A stretch of DNA of 64,000 nt from Roseococcus microcysteis (GTDB taxonomy: Bacteria > Pseudomonadota > Alphaproteobacteria > Acetobacterales > Acetobacteraceae). Both the position numbers and the translations under genes were made by a program. The stretch is from contig NZ_CP061718.1 in the NCBI RefSeq assembly GCF_014764365.1, forward strand, positions 496,001 through 560,000, read 5' to 3'. The notes beneath the pieces were generated by a model that saw only the letters and a program-made list of their open reading frames with translations, did no database searches and had not been told where the DNA came from. Within the stretch, counting starts at the first letter, position 1. Each line of letters opens with the position of its first letter. This document shows, one piece after another, positions 46,811-55,280 of this stretch.

Positions 46811-47530
46811 GTGACTTGGTCCCTGCTTGTCCATGACCCCGAGAGCCAGGCCTTCGCCGTGGCGATCACCACCTGCAATCTCGCGGTCGGGGCCTCCTGC
46901 CCCTTCGTGCGCAGCGGGGTGGGCGCGGTCTCCACCCAGTCGCTGACCAACCGCTACCTGGGGCCGGCGGTGCTGGCGGGGCTGGCGCGTGGCCTCTCGC
47001 CCCAGGCCGCCATCGAGGGCGCCCTGGTGGGCGATGACGGCAAGCATCTCCGCCAGGTCCATGCGCTGGACCGGCACGGCCGCGCCGCGGCCTGGACCGG
47101 GCGGAACTGCGTGGCGCATGCGGGTTCGCGCAGCGGCCAGGGCTGGTCGGTGGCGGGCAACATGCTTTCGGGCGAGGAGGTGATCTCCGACACCGCCGCC
47201 GCCTTCCTCACGCGCGAGGAATTGCCCATGCCCGAGCGCATGCTGGCCGCCATGCAGGCGGGCGAGGCCGCGGGCGGCGACCGCCGCGGCCGGCAATCCG
47301 CCGCGCTGATCCTGACCACGGTCGAGGATTTCCCGGACATAGATCTGCGCGTGGACGACCACCGCGCGCCGCTGGATGAGCTTGAGCGCCTGATGAAGCT
47401 GTGGCGCACCCTGCGCGAACCCGGGCTGCGCGACAGCCCGAGCCGGCAGAACCCCTCGGGCCTCACCGACCTCGACGAGATTGACGAGGGGTGGCGGCGC
47501 CGCGGGCTGGATCTGCGGCTCAGCCGGTAG
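46811..47530 (+). CDS. DUF1028 family protein
   Basis: A 239-aa protein matching DUF1028: TWSLLVHDPESQAFAVAITT, CPFVRSGVGAVSTQSLTN, VGDDGKHLRQVHALDRHGRA, AGNMLSGEEV. The family has a predicted Ntn-hydrolase fold, with an N-terminal Thr exposed if Met is removed (MTWS here). GTG 46811 is chosen because it follows AAGGAAGG and gives this conserved N-terminus; an ATG at 46790 is poorer. Peptidase or amidase activity is predicted, not known. Confidence 0.85.
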   Translation: MTWSLLVHDPESQAFAVAITTCNLAVGASCPFVRSGVGAVSTQSLTNRYLGPAVLAGLARGLSPQAAIEGALVGDDGKHLRQVHALDRHGRAAAWTGRNCVAHAGSRSGQGWSVAGNMLSGEEVISDTAAAFLTREELPMPERMLAAMQAGEAAGGDRRGRQSAALILTTVEDFPDIDLRVDDHRAPLDELERLMKLWRTLREPGLRDSPSRQNPSGLTDLDEIDEGWRRRGLDLRLSR

Positions 47531-47543
47531 CGCCCGAAGGGCG
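47531..47543. terminator. hairpin between convergent genes
   Basis: CGCCC-GAA-GGGCG immediately follows the DUF1028 stop and precedes the end of the convergent UbiK-like gene. It is short and lacks a T-tract, so it would be a weak bidirectional terminator. Confidence 0.4.
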
Positions 47544-47548
47544 TCGGT

Positions 47549-47848
47549 TCAGCCCGTCGCGCCGGCCACCGGCTCCGGGTCCGGGTCGGCGGCGCGGAGT
47601 GCGGCGATCTCCGCCTCCAGCGCCGCCACGCGGGCCTCCAGCGCCTCGGCCTGTTCGCGGGCGCGGCGGGCCACCTCCATCACGGCGTCGAGGTCGGCCG
47701 CGCGGGCCAGTTCCAGGCGCCGCACCATGCCCTCGGCCTGGGCGCGGGCCATGGCCTCCATCTCCGCGCGCATGCCCGACAGCAGGGAGAAGGCGCCGCC
47801 CGCCACACCCGCGATGTCGTCCAGCCGCTGCCTTGCCTCGTTCCGCAT
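47549..47848 (-). CDS. UbiK-like accessory factor (BMFP domain)
   Basis: A 99-aa protein: LDDIAGVAGGAFSLLSGMRA, then a membrane-facing amphipathic helix and a C-terminal coiled coil (LEARVAALEAEIAALRAAD), the layout of the BMFP/UbiK family, which assists aerobic ubiquinone synthesis and promotes membrane fusion in vitro. The pairing with hldD downstream on the other strand is not informative. Confidence 0.8.
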   Translation of the reverse strand: MRNEARQRLDDIAGVAGGAFSLLSGMRAEMEAMARAQAEGMVRRLELARAADLDAVMEVARRAREQAEALEARVAALEAEIAALRAADPDPEPVAGATG

Positions 47849-47905
47849 GTCCTGATCCTTCCTGCGCCGCTTGTCGTCGTGCGGGCCCCGCTATAACCCG
47901 CGCCC

Positions 47906-48886
47906 ATGATCCTCGTCACCGGCGGCGCCGGCTTCATCGGCTCCAACCTCGTCCAGGCGCTGAGCACGCGTGGGGAGGAGGTGGTGGTCCTCGACCGGCT
48001 TGGCGAGGGGGAGAAGTGGCGCAACCTCGAAGGCTGCGTGCTGGCCGGGCTGTGGCCGCCCGAGGCGCTGGACGCGGCGCTCGCCATGGCACCGCGCGCC
48101 GTGGTGCATCTGGGCGCCATCAGCGCCACCACGGCGACCGATGGCGATGCGGTGGCGGCCGACAATTTGATGCTGTCGCTGCGGCTGTGGGAGTGGTGCG
48201 CGGCCCGGCAGGTGCCGCTGATCTACGCCTCCTCCGCCGCCACCTATGGTGACGGCGCGGAAGGCTTCGACGACGTGCAGGACGCGGCGGGCCTGGCCCG
48301 CTTCCGGCCACTGAACCTCTATGGCTGGTCCAAGCACGCCTTTGACCGGCGGGTGGCGCAGATACTGGCCTTGGGCCGCCCTGCCCCACCGCAATGGGTG
48401 GGGCTGAAATTCTTCAACGTGTACGGGCCCCGCGAGGCCCATAAGGGCCGCATGGCCAGCGTGGTGCTGCACAAATGGCGGGAGGTGATGGCGGGGCAGC
48501 CCGCGCGCCTCTTCGCCTCCGACCGGCCGGGCATTCCGGATGGCGGGCAGATGCGTGACTTCGTCTGGGTGGGCGATGCGGTGGCGGCCATGCTGTGGCT
48601 GCTGGACACCCCCCGCGTCTCGGGCCTGTTCAACCTGGGCAGCGGGCGGGCGCGCAGCTTCGCGGATCTGGCGGGGGCGCTGTTCGCGGCGCTGGGGCGG
48701 GCGCCGGACATCCAGTATGTGCCGATGCCGGCCGACCTCGCGGGCAAGTACCAGTATTTCACCGAGGCCCCCATGGCGCGGCTGCGCCAGGCGGGCTTCG
48801 CGGCGCCCGCGACACCGCTGGAGCAGGGTGTCGCGGAATATGTGGCCTGGCTGGGGGAGAACCCCTGGAACCTGGGCGGAAGCTGA
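47906..48886 (+). CDS. hldD: ADP-L-glycero-D-manno-heptose 6-epimerase
   Basis: A 326-aa short-chain dehydrogenase-type epimerase: NAD(P)-binding GGAGFIGSN at 6-14, catalytic YGWSK, LKFFNVYGPREAHKGRMASV typical of HldD/RfaD, and FNLGSGRARSFADLA. It makes ADP-L-glycero-D-manno-heptose for the lipopolysaccharide inner core. gmhB and gmhA lie 1-2 kb downstream on the other strand, so heptose synthesis is grouped here, though hldE is not in the window. Confidence 0.92.
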   Translation: MILVTGGAGFIGSNLVQALSTRGEEVVVLDRLGEGEKWRNLEGCVLAGLWPPEALDAALAMAPRAVVHLGAISATTATDGDAVAADNLMLSLRLWEWCAARQVPLIYASSAATYGDGAEGFDDVQDAAGLARFRPLNLYGWSKHAFDRRVAQILALGRPAPPQWVGLKFFNVYGPREAHKGRMASVVLHKWREVMAGQPARLFASDRPGIPDGGQMRDFVWVGDAVAAMLWLLDTPRVSGLFNLGSGRARSFADLAGALFAALGRAPDIQYVPMPADLAGKYQYFTEAPMARLRQAGFAAPATPLEQGVAEYVAWLGENPWNLGGS

Positions 48887-48901
48887 GCGACCGATTCACG
48901 C

Positions 48902-48920
48902 CGTCGGCCTGCGGCCGACG
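48902..48920. terminator. strong hairpin between convergent hldD and enoyl-CoA hydratase genes
   Basis: A perfect 8-bp GC stem CGTCGGCC-TGC-GGCCGACG with a 3-nt loop in the 45-nt gap between two convergent genes. There is no T-tract, as is common in very GC-rich genomes. Confidence 0.5.
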
Positions 48921-48931
48921 ACGATCGGGCG

Positions 48932-49732
48932 CTACCGCCCCTTGAACACTGGCCGGCGCTTCTCGTTGAAGCTCGCGATGCCCTCGCGCCGGTCCTCGGT
49001 GGGCACCAGGCGGTTATAGGCCTCCACTTCGAAGCGCAGCCCGGTGCGGAGGTCCATCTGCATGCCGAAATGGATGCTTTTCTTCGCCTGCCGCACCGAG
49101 AGCGGCGCATTGCCCGCGATGGTGCGTGCCGTCTCCAGCGCGGCGTCGAACAGCGCCTCGGCCGGGTGCAGCGCGTTCAGGATGCCCCATTCCAGCGCCT
49201 GCTCGGCGGTGAACGGGCGCCCCGTGAGGATGATTTCCTTGGCCCGACGCTCGCCCACCGTGCGGGGCAGCGTCATGGTGCCGCCCGCACCCGGCATGAT
49301 GCCGATGGTGACCTCGGTCAGCGCGAAGCGGGTGCCGTGCTGGCCATAGGCGAAGTCCGAGGCCAGGACCATCTCGAGGCCCCCCGCATAGGCGTGGCCG
49401 TTCACGGCCGCGATGATGGGGATGGGGCAGTCCATCTGCGCCCAATAGGCGCGTTCGAAGATCTCGTGCTGGGCGATCCATTGCGCGTCGGTCATGCCGT
49501 TGCGCTCCTTCAGGTCACCGCCGCCGCAGAAGGCGCGGCCGCCGGTGCCGGTGAAGATGACGCAGCGCGTATCGCCGGGTTCGGCCGTGAGCTGGGTCCA
49601 GAGCGTCAGCAGGTCGCGCCCCATCTGGGTGTTCAGCGCGTTGGAGACCTCGGGCCGGTTCAGCCTGGCCACGAGCACATGCGGGGCCGGGGTTTCGAAG
49701 GCGATGGTGTCGAGCTGCGGCAGCGTGTCCAT
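48932..49732 (-). CDS. enoyl-CoA hydratase/isomerase family protein
   Basis: A 266-aa crotonase-fold protein: VARLNRPEVSNALNTQMG, oxyanion-hole segment GRAFCGGGDLKERNG, NGHAYAGGLEMVLASDFAYG and the catalytic-loop region IGIMPGAGGTMTLPR (Glu in LTEV). It likely hydrates an enoyl-CoA; the acyl substrate is unclear. I start at ATG 49732 (MDTLPQLD); the frame is open to 49816. It separates hldD from gmhBA and is probably transcribed with them. Confidence 0.9.
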   Translation of the reverse strand: MDTLPQLDTIAFETPAPHVLVARLNRPEVSNALNTQMGRDLLTLWTQLTAEPGDTRCVIFTGTGGRAFCGGGDLKERNGMTDAQWIAQHEIFERAYWAQMDCPIPIIAAVNGHAYAGGLEMVLASDFAYGQHGTRFALTEVTIGIMPGAGGTMTLPRTVGERRAKEIILTGRPFTAEQALEWGILNALHPAEALFDAALETARTIAGNAPLSVRQAKKSIHFGMQMDLRTGLRFEVEAYNRLVPTEDRREGIASFNEKRRPVFKGR

Positions 49733-49799
49733 GGGCGTGTCCTTTGGCGTCTTCAGTTCGTTCTCGCGCGGGATGGGATGCCAGGCCAGGGGGCCGGCT

Positions 49800-50347
49800 C
49801 TAGGAAGATTTACCATAATTCGCCGACAGGAAGGAAATCGCTGTCACCAGCGAGTCCTTGACGGAAAAGACGATTGTCCTAGGACAGTTGTCAGAAACTT
49901 CCGCAAGATCATTTGGGAACAATAGCCTCAGGCCTATCCCCGCCGCCTTCGCCGCCGCCATGTCCGTCCGCCGGTCCCCCACCATCACCGAGGCCGCCAC
50001 GTCGAGGCCCAGCGCCGCCGCGGCATCCAGGATCATCCCCGGGGCGGGCTTGCGCCGGCGGCTCGGGGCCACGTCCGGGCAATGCTCCACGCGGTCGAGC
50101 GGCGCGCCCTCCGCCCTGAAACGCGCGCACATCCATTCCGTCAGCGCCGCGAAATCCTCTTCGGAATACATGCCGCGACCGATGCCGGACTGGTTCGTCA
50201 CCACCACCAGCGCCATGCCGAGCCCACGCGCGGCCCGGCACAGCTCGAAGATGCCCGGCCGGAAATGGAAATCCTCGATGCGGTGGACATAGCCCAGATC
50301 CTCGTTCACCACCCCGTCGCGGTCGAGGAAGAGTGCGCGCCGTCCCG

Positions 50348-50351
<4 letters not shown>
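49800..50351 (-). CDS. gmhB: D-glycero-beta-D-manno-heptose 1,7-bisphosphate 7-phosphatase
   Basis: A 183-aa HAD phosphatase: LFLDRDGVVNED with nucleophile Asp10 and Asp12, VVTNQSGIGRGMY, CPDVAPSRRRKPAPGMI (zinc loop region, though with fewer cysteines than E. coli GmhB) and MVGDRRTDMAAAKAAG. It removes the C7 phosphate before nucleotide activation. GTG 50351 overlaps the gmhA stop (GTGA), so the two are coupled. The C-terminal 25 residues are encoded by sequence poorer in G/C than the rest. Confidence 0.88.
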
Positions 50352-50961
<610 letters not shown>

Positions 50962-51723
50962 TCACATACCCACACCGGGGCCGCGCGGCAAAACCGGCGG
51001 CTCATGCGCCGCGATGACGGCCCAGGCGGCCTTCGCATCGTCCACGAAATGCAGCAGGCCCATATCGGCCTCGCCGATCAGCCCGGCGTCCTGGAAGGCC
51101 TGCCAGTTGATCAGGCCGCGCCAATGAGCGCTGTCCACCAGCACGACCGGCACGGCGGGGGTGCGGCCGGTCTGGCGCAGGGTCAGGATCTCGAACAGCT
51201 CGTCCAGCGTGCCGAAGCCGCCGGGGAAGACCACCAGCGCCCGCGCCCGCATGGCCAGGTGCAGCTTGCGGATGGCGAAGTAGTGGAACTGGAAGGTCAG
51301 GTTGGGCGTGGAATAGCGGTTGGGGTGCTGCTCCTGCGGCAGCTGGATGTTGAAGCCGATGCTGGGGGCGCCCACGTCATGCGCGCCGCGGTTGGCGGCC
51401 TCCATGATGCCGGGGCCACCGCCCGTCGCGATCACGTTCTCGCGCCAGCCGTCTATGGGTTCCAGCGCGCCGCCGCGCATGGAGGCGATCTGCCCGAAGC
51501 GCCGCGCCTCGGCATACCAGCGGGGGTGGTGGCCTGGCCCGTCCTCGCGGATCCGCGCCCCGCCGAAGACGACGATGGTGGAGCCCACGCGGGCCGCGCG
51601 CAGGGCTTCATCCGCCTTCACCGCCTCCAGTTGCAGCCGCACGCCGCGCATGGCGGGGCCGCGCAGGAAATCCTCGTCGAGCAGGGCCAGGCGATAGGCC
51701 GGGTTGTCATTGTGCTCCGTCAT
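50962..51723 (-). CDS. LOG family protein (TIGR00730 type)
   Basis: A 253-aa Rossmann-fold protein with VIATGGGPGIMEAANRGA and ALVVFPGGFGTLDELFEILT, the nucleotide-binding and PGGxGTxxE motifs of the LOG/lysine-decarboxylase-like family. Many members are cytokinin riboside 5'-monophosphate phosphoribohydrolases or general nucleotide hydrolases. ATG 51723 follows GGGAGAAG. It lies 21 nt upstream of gmhA on the same strand. Confidence 0.87.
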   Translation of the reverse strand: MTEHNDNPAYRLALLDEDFLRGPAMRGVRLQLEAVKADEALRAARVGSTIVVFGGARIREDGPGHHPRWYAEARRFGQIASMRGGALEPIDGWRENVIATGGGPGIMEAANRGAHDVGAPSIGFNIQLPQEQHPNRYSTPNLTFQFHYFAIRKLHLAMRARALVVFPGGFGTLDELFEILTLRQTGRTPAVPVVLVDSAHWRGLINWQAFQDAGLIGEADMGLLHFVDDAKAAWAVIAAHEPPVLPRGPGVGM

Positions 51724-51806
51724 CTTCTCCCCCCGCGCCGCGGCGCGCATGATGCGCCCACAAGCGCCCCCCTCCAACCAATGGCGCGCCGAAGGGATGC
51801 CAAGCG

Positions 51807-53372
51807 ATGTCCGTCACCCTGCATGTCCATGGCGCGGCGCGCACCGTCACCGGCTCCTGCCTGCGCTTCGAGGCGCCGGGCGCGCATGTGCTGGTGGATT
51901 GCGGCATGTTCCAGGGCCCCAAGACGCTGAAGGCGCTGAACCACGAGCCCTTCCCCTTCGACCCCGCCAGCCTCGACGCGGTGCTGCTGACCCACGCGCA
52001 CATAGACCATAGCGGGCTGCTGCCGCGGCTGGTGAAGGAGGGCTTCCGCGGCGCCATCCACGCCACCCCCGCCACCATCGAACTCTGCGCCTGCCTGCTG
52101 CCCGACAGCGGCCACATCCAGGAGAGCGAGGTGCGGATGCTGAACCGCCGCAACCGCCGCCGCTGGCGCGGGCGCGAGGAGGTCCGCCCCATCTATGGCC
52201 CCGCCGATGCCGATGCGGCGCTGGAAGCCTTTCAACCCGTGGCCTATGGCGAATGGATCACCCCCGCGAAGGGCGTGCGGGCGCGCTGGTGGAATGCGGG
52301 GCACATGCTGGGCTCCTCCTCCATCGAGATGGAGTTCGGGGAGGTACGGGTCATGGCCTCCGGCGACATCGGCCCGGATGACGGCACGCTGCACCCGGGG
52401 CCCGAGGGGCCGCGCGGCCTCGATCACCTCATCTGCGAAAGCACCTATGGCGATGAGGACCGGCCGGTCATCACGCCCGAGGCACGCCGCGCCGCCCTGG
52501 CGGCGCTGGTGCGCGAGGCGGCGGAGCGCGACGGTGCCCTGCTCATCCCGAGCTTCGCGGTGGAGCGGGCGCAGGAGGTGGTGCTGGACCTGGTGCTGCT
52601 GATGCAGCGCGGCGAGATCCCGGCCGCGACCATCCATATGGACAGCCCGCTCGCCACCCGCGCCAGCAAGGTTTTCGCCCGCCACGCGCATGGCATGGAG
52701 GAGGGCGAGGCGCTGCGCGCCGCCCTGCAATCCCACCGGCTGCTGCATGTGGTGGAGGGCGCGGCCAGCCGGAAGCTGGCGCAGCACAAGGGCTTCCACA
52801 TCGTGCTGGCCGGGTCGGGCATGTGCGATGCCGGGCGCATCCGCGAGCATCTGAAGTCCAGGCTATGGGACCCGGCGGCCATGGTGGTGCTGGTGGGCTT
52901 CCAGGCCAGCGGCACGCTGGGGCGGCTGTTGCAGGAGGGCGCGCCGCGCGTCCGCATCCAGGGCGAAACCATCGAGGTCGCGGCGCGCATCACCCGCCTG
53001 GAAGGCTATTCGGGCCATGCCGACGGGCCCGAACTGGCCCGCTGGGTGGAGGCGCGGCGGCCCATCGCCGGCGGCATCTTCCTGACCCATGGCGAGCCCG
53101 AGGCCATCGAGGGCTTCGCCGCCCGGCTGGGCAAGCAGGTGGTGCGGCCCGTGCTGGATTCGCGCTGGCGCCTGCCGGCGGGCGGGGCGCCGATGGCGCT
53201 GCCCGCGCCCGAGAATGCCCGCCGAATGGATCCCGAGGCCCTGGCCCGGCCCGACTGGCACAATGAACGCGCGGCCCTGCTGCTGGGCGTGGAGGAGGCC
53301 ATCGAGCACGCCGCCGACCCCACGGCGCGGGCCGCGCTGATCGCGCGGCTCAAGGCGGCGTTGCTAGGCTAG
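51807..53372 (+). CDS. beta-CASP metallo-beta-lactamase ribonuclease (CPSF-like)
   Basis: A 521-aa protein. The MBL core has LTHAHIDHSG (His63, His65, Asp67, His68), MASGDIGPDD and ESTYGDEDR. The beta-CASP part has IPSFAVERAQEVVLDL, GMCDAGRIREHL, GFQASGTLGRLLQ and EGYSGHADGPEL. It is related to YSH1/CPSF73-type exo/endonucleases acting on RNA. A short Arg-rich insertion (NRRNRRRWRGREEV) may contact nucleic acid. It is monocistronic, starts 83 nt from the divergent LOG gene and ends at a hairpin shared with convergent dadA. Confidence 0.88.
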   Translation: MSVTLHVHGAARTVTGSCLRFEAPGAHVLVDCGMFQGPKTLKALNHEPFPFDPASLDAVLLTHAHIDHSGLLPRLVKEGFRGAIHATPATIELCACLLPDSGHIQESEVRMLNRRNRRRWRGREEVRPIYGPADADAALEAFQPVAYGEWITPAKGVRARWWNAGHMLGSSSIEMEFGEVRVMASGDIGPDDGTLHPGPEGPRGLDHLICESTYGDEDRPVITPEARRAALAALVREAAERDGALLIPSFAVERAQEVVLDLVLLMQRGEIPAATIHMDSPLATRASKVFARHAHGMEEGEALRAALQSHRLLHVVEGAASRKLAQHKGFHIVLAGSGMCDAGRIREHLKSRLWDPAAMVVLVGFQASGTLGRLLQEGAPRVRIQGETIEVAARITRLEGYSGHADGPELARWVEARRPIAGGIFLTHGEPEAIEGFAARLGKQVVRPVLDSRWRLPAGGAPMALPAPENARRMDPEALARPDWHNERAALLLGVEEAIEHAADPTARAALIARLKAALLG

Positions 53373-53381
53373 CGCCTGGTC

Positions 53382-53399
53382 GGGGCGCCTCAGCGCCCC
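53382..53399. terminator. hairpin between convergent beta-CASP and dadA genes
   Basis: GGGGCGC-CTCA-GCGCCCC, a perfect 7-bp GC stem with a 4-nt loop in the 27-nt gap between two convergent stop codons. It has no T-tract and probably acts in both directions. Confidence 0.5.
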
Positions 53400-54659
53400 T
53401 CAGGCCGGCGCGTAGCGCGCCAGGGCCAGGTCATTATGCGCGATCTCGGGCGCGCGGGCGCTGACCAGATCGGCCAGCAGCCGGCCCGAGCCGCAGGCCA
53501 TGGTCCAGCCCAGCGTGCCATGCCCCGTGTTCAGGAAGAGGTTGCGGTAGCGCGTGGGGCCGACGATGGGCGTGCCATCCGGCGTCATCGGCCGCAGGCC
53601 GGTCCAGAACTGCGCCTCGGCGGGGTTGCCGGCATCGGGGAAGAGGTCCGTCAGCGTGTGTTCCAGCGTCGCGCGCCGGGGCTTGCGCAGCTTGAGCGAG
53701 AAGCCCGCCAGCTCCGCCGTGCCGCCCACGCGGATGCGGTCGCCGAGGCGCGTCACCGCGATCTTGTAGGTCTCATCCATCACGGTGGAGACAGGCGCGG
53801 CATCGGCGTCGCGCACCGGCAGGGTGAGGGAATAGCCCTTCACCGGATAGACGGGGATGGAGACGGCGAGCGGCCGGAGCAGCGCCGTCGAATGGCTGCC
53901 GAGGGCGACGACGTAGCGGTCGGCGGTGAAGCGGCCCTGGTCGGTGACCACGCCCGTCACCTCGCCGCCTTCCTGCTCGATGGCCTGGATGGAGACGCCC
54001 TGGCGGAACACCACGCCGCGCGCGGCGGCCATCTCGGCGAGCCGCTGGGTGAAGAGGAAGGCATCGCCCGTCTCGTCGCCCGGCAGGCGCAGCCCGCCCA
54101 CGAATTTCTGCGCGACACGCGCCAGGGCGGGTTCGGCCGCGATGCAGCCGGCCATGTCCAGCAGCTCATGCGGCACGCCGCTTTCGCGCAGCACGGCGAC
54201 ATCGGCCTGCACGGCGTCGAGCTGCTTCTGGGTGCGGAAAAGTTGCAGCGTGCCCTGGGTGCGCTGGTCGTACTGGATGCCCGTCTCGGCGCGCAGGGCC
54301 AGCAGCGCGTCGCGCGAATATTCCGCGATGCGGACCATGCGGGCCTTGTTGGTGGCGTAGGCGGCCTCGGTGCAGTTCGCCAGCATCCGCGCGAGCCAGG
54401 GGTACAGCCCGCCCTTCGCCTGCGGCCAGAGCACCAGGGGGCGATAGCGCATCATCAGCCACTTCATGGCCTTGACGGGGATGCCGGGGCCAGCCCAGGG
54501 GGCGGAATAGCCGGGCGAGACCTGGCCCGCATTGGCGAAGCTGGTCTCCATGCCGGCGCCGGGCTGGCGGTCCAGCACCGTCACCTCATGGCCCGCCTGG
54601 GCGAGATACCAGGCGCTGGTGACACCGACCACACCACTGCCGAGAACGAGAACCCGCAT
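53400..54659 (-). CDS. dadA: D-amino-acid dehydrogenase
   Basis: A 419-aa FAD enzyme: dinucleotide-binding [38 protein letters not shown] typical of Dad[27 protein letters not shown], and [20 protein letters not shown] near the C-terminus. It oxidises D-amino acids, notably D-Ala, passing electrons to the respiratory chain at the inner membrane. ATG 54659 follows GGAGGCG. It is divergent from an Lrp-type regulator with a palindrome between them, matching the DadR/DadA arrangement. Confidence 0.93.
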   Translation of the reverse strand: MRVLVLGSGVVGVTSAWYLAQAGHEVTVLDRQPGAGMETSFANAGQVSPGYSAPWAGPGIPVKAMKWLMMRYRPLVLWPQAKGGLYPWLARMLANCTEAAYATNKARMVRIAEYSRDALLALRAETGIQYDQRTQGTLQLFRTQKQLDAVQADVAVLRESGVPHELLDMAGCIAAEPALARVAQKFVGGLRLPGDETGDAFLFTQRLAEMAAARGVVFRQGVSIQAIEQEGGEVTGVVTDQGRFTADRYVVALGSHSTALLRPLAVSIPVYPVKGYSLTLPVRDADAAPVSTVMDETYKIAVTRLGDRIRVGGTAELAGFSLKLRKPRRATLEHTLTDLFPDAGNPAEAQFWTGLRPMTPDGTPIVGPTRYRNLFLNTGHGTLGWTMACGSGRLLADLVSARAPEIAHNDLALARYAPA

Positions 54660-54750
54660 CGCCGCCTCCAGATTGGCCGAATGGCTGACAGTATCGGGAG
54701 GATCATGCGTGGTTTCCGCGCATCTTGCGCAGAACCGGGCGTTTGCGCGA

Positions 54751-54764
54751 AATCTTGCAAGATT
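54751..54764. promoter_or_regulatory. 14-bp perfect palindrome between dadA and Lrp-type gene
   Basis: AATCTTGCAAGATT is self-complementary over 14 bp. Its half ATCTTGC also occurs at 54722-54728, 30 bp (about three helical turns) away on the same face. It lies in the 130-nt divergent spacer and is a likely operator for the adjacent Lrp/AsnC-family regulator, controlling both dadA and itself. Confidence 0.6.
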
Positions 54765-54789
54765 CTGCGAGGAAGTGGCACAAACCACC

Positions 54790-55236
54790 ATGCACGCCTT
54801 GGACGAGACCGACCTCGCCATCCTGCGCGAACTGCGCCTGGATGCGCGCGTCACCAATGCCAGGCTGGCCGAGGCGGTGGGGCTCTCGCCGTCGGCCTGC
54901 CTGCGGCGGCTGCGGCTGCTGGAACATCGCGGCGTCATCCGCGGCTACACCGTGCTGCTGGCCGAGCCGCAGCGGGCGGGCCAGGTCACGGTCATCGTCC
55001 AGATCACGCTGGACCGGCAGACGGAACAGCACCTCACCCGCTTCGAGGCCGCCATCCGTCGCTGCCCGGAGGTGCGCGAATGCTACCTCATGACCGGCAT
55101 GGCGGATTACCTGTTGCGCGTGGAATGCCGCGACGCGGCCGATTACGAACGCATCCACAAGGAACAGCTGAGCCGCATGCCCGGCGTGGCGCGCATCCAG
55201 TCCAGCTTCGCCATAAGGGCGGTGGTGACCGGTTAG
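54790..55236 (+). CDS. Lrp/AsnC family regulator (DadR-like)
   Basis: A 148-aa regulator. The N-terminal HTH is [20 protein letters not shown]. The C-terminal RAM/AsnC effector domain is [40 protein letters not shown] and [18 protein letters not shown] start at ATG 54790; the frame is open far upstream without similarity. Being divergent from dadA, it most likely senses alanine and activates dadA. The gene for PEP-carboxylase-like protein follows after 44 nt but is probably independent. Confidence 0.92.
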   Translation: MHALDETDLAILRELRLDARVTNARLAEAVGLSPSACLRRLRLLEHRGVIRGYTVLLAEPQRAGQVTVIVQITLDRQTEQHLTRFEAAIRRCPEVRECYLMTGMADYLLRVECRDAADYERIHKEQLSRMPGVARIQSSFAIRAVVTG

Positions 55237-55280
55237 GAATTCACTGGTCTTGGGGCCTTCGCGGGTGCAGCATCCTTGCC

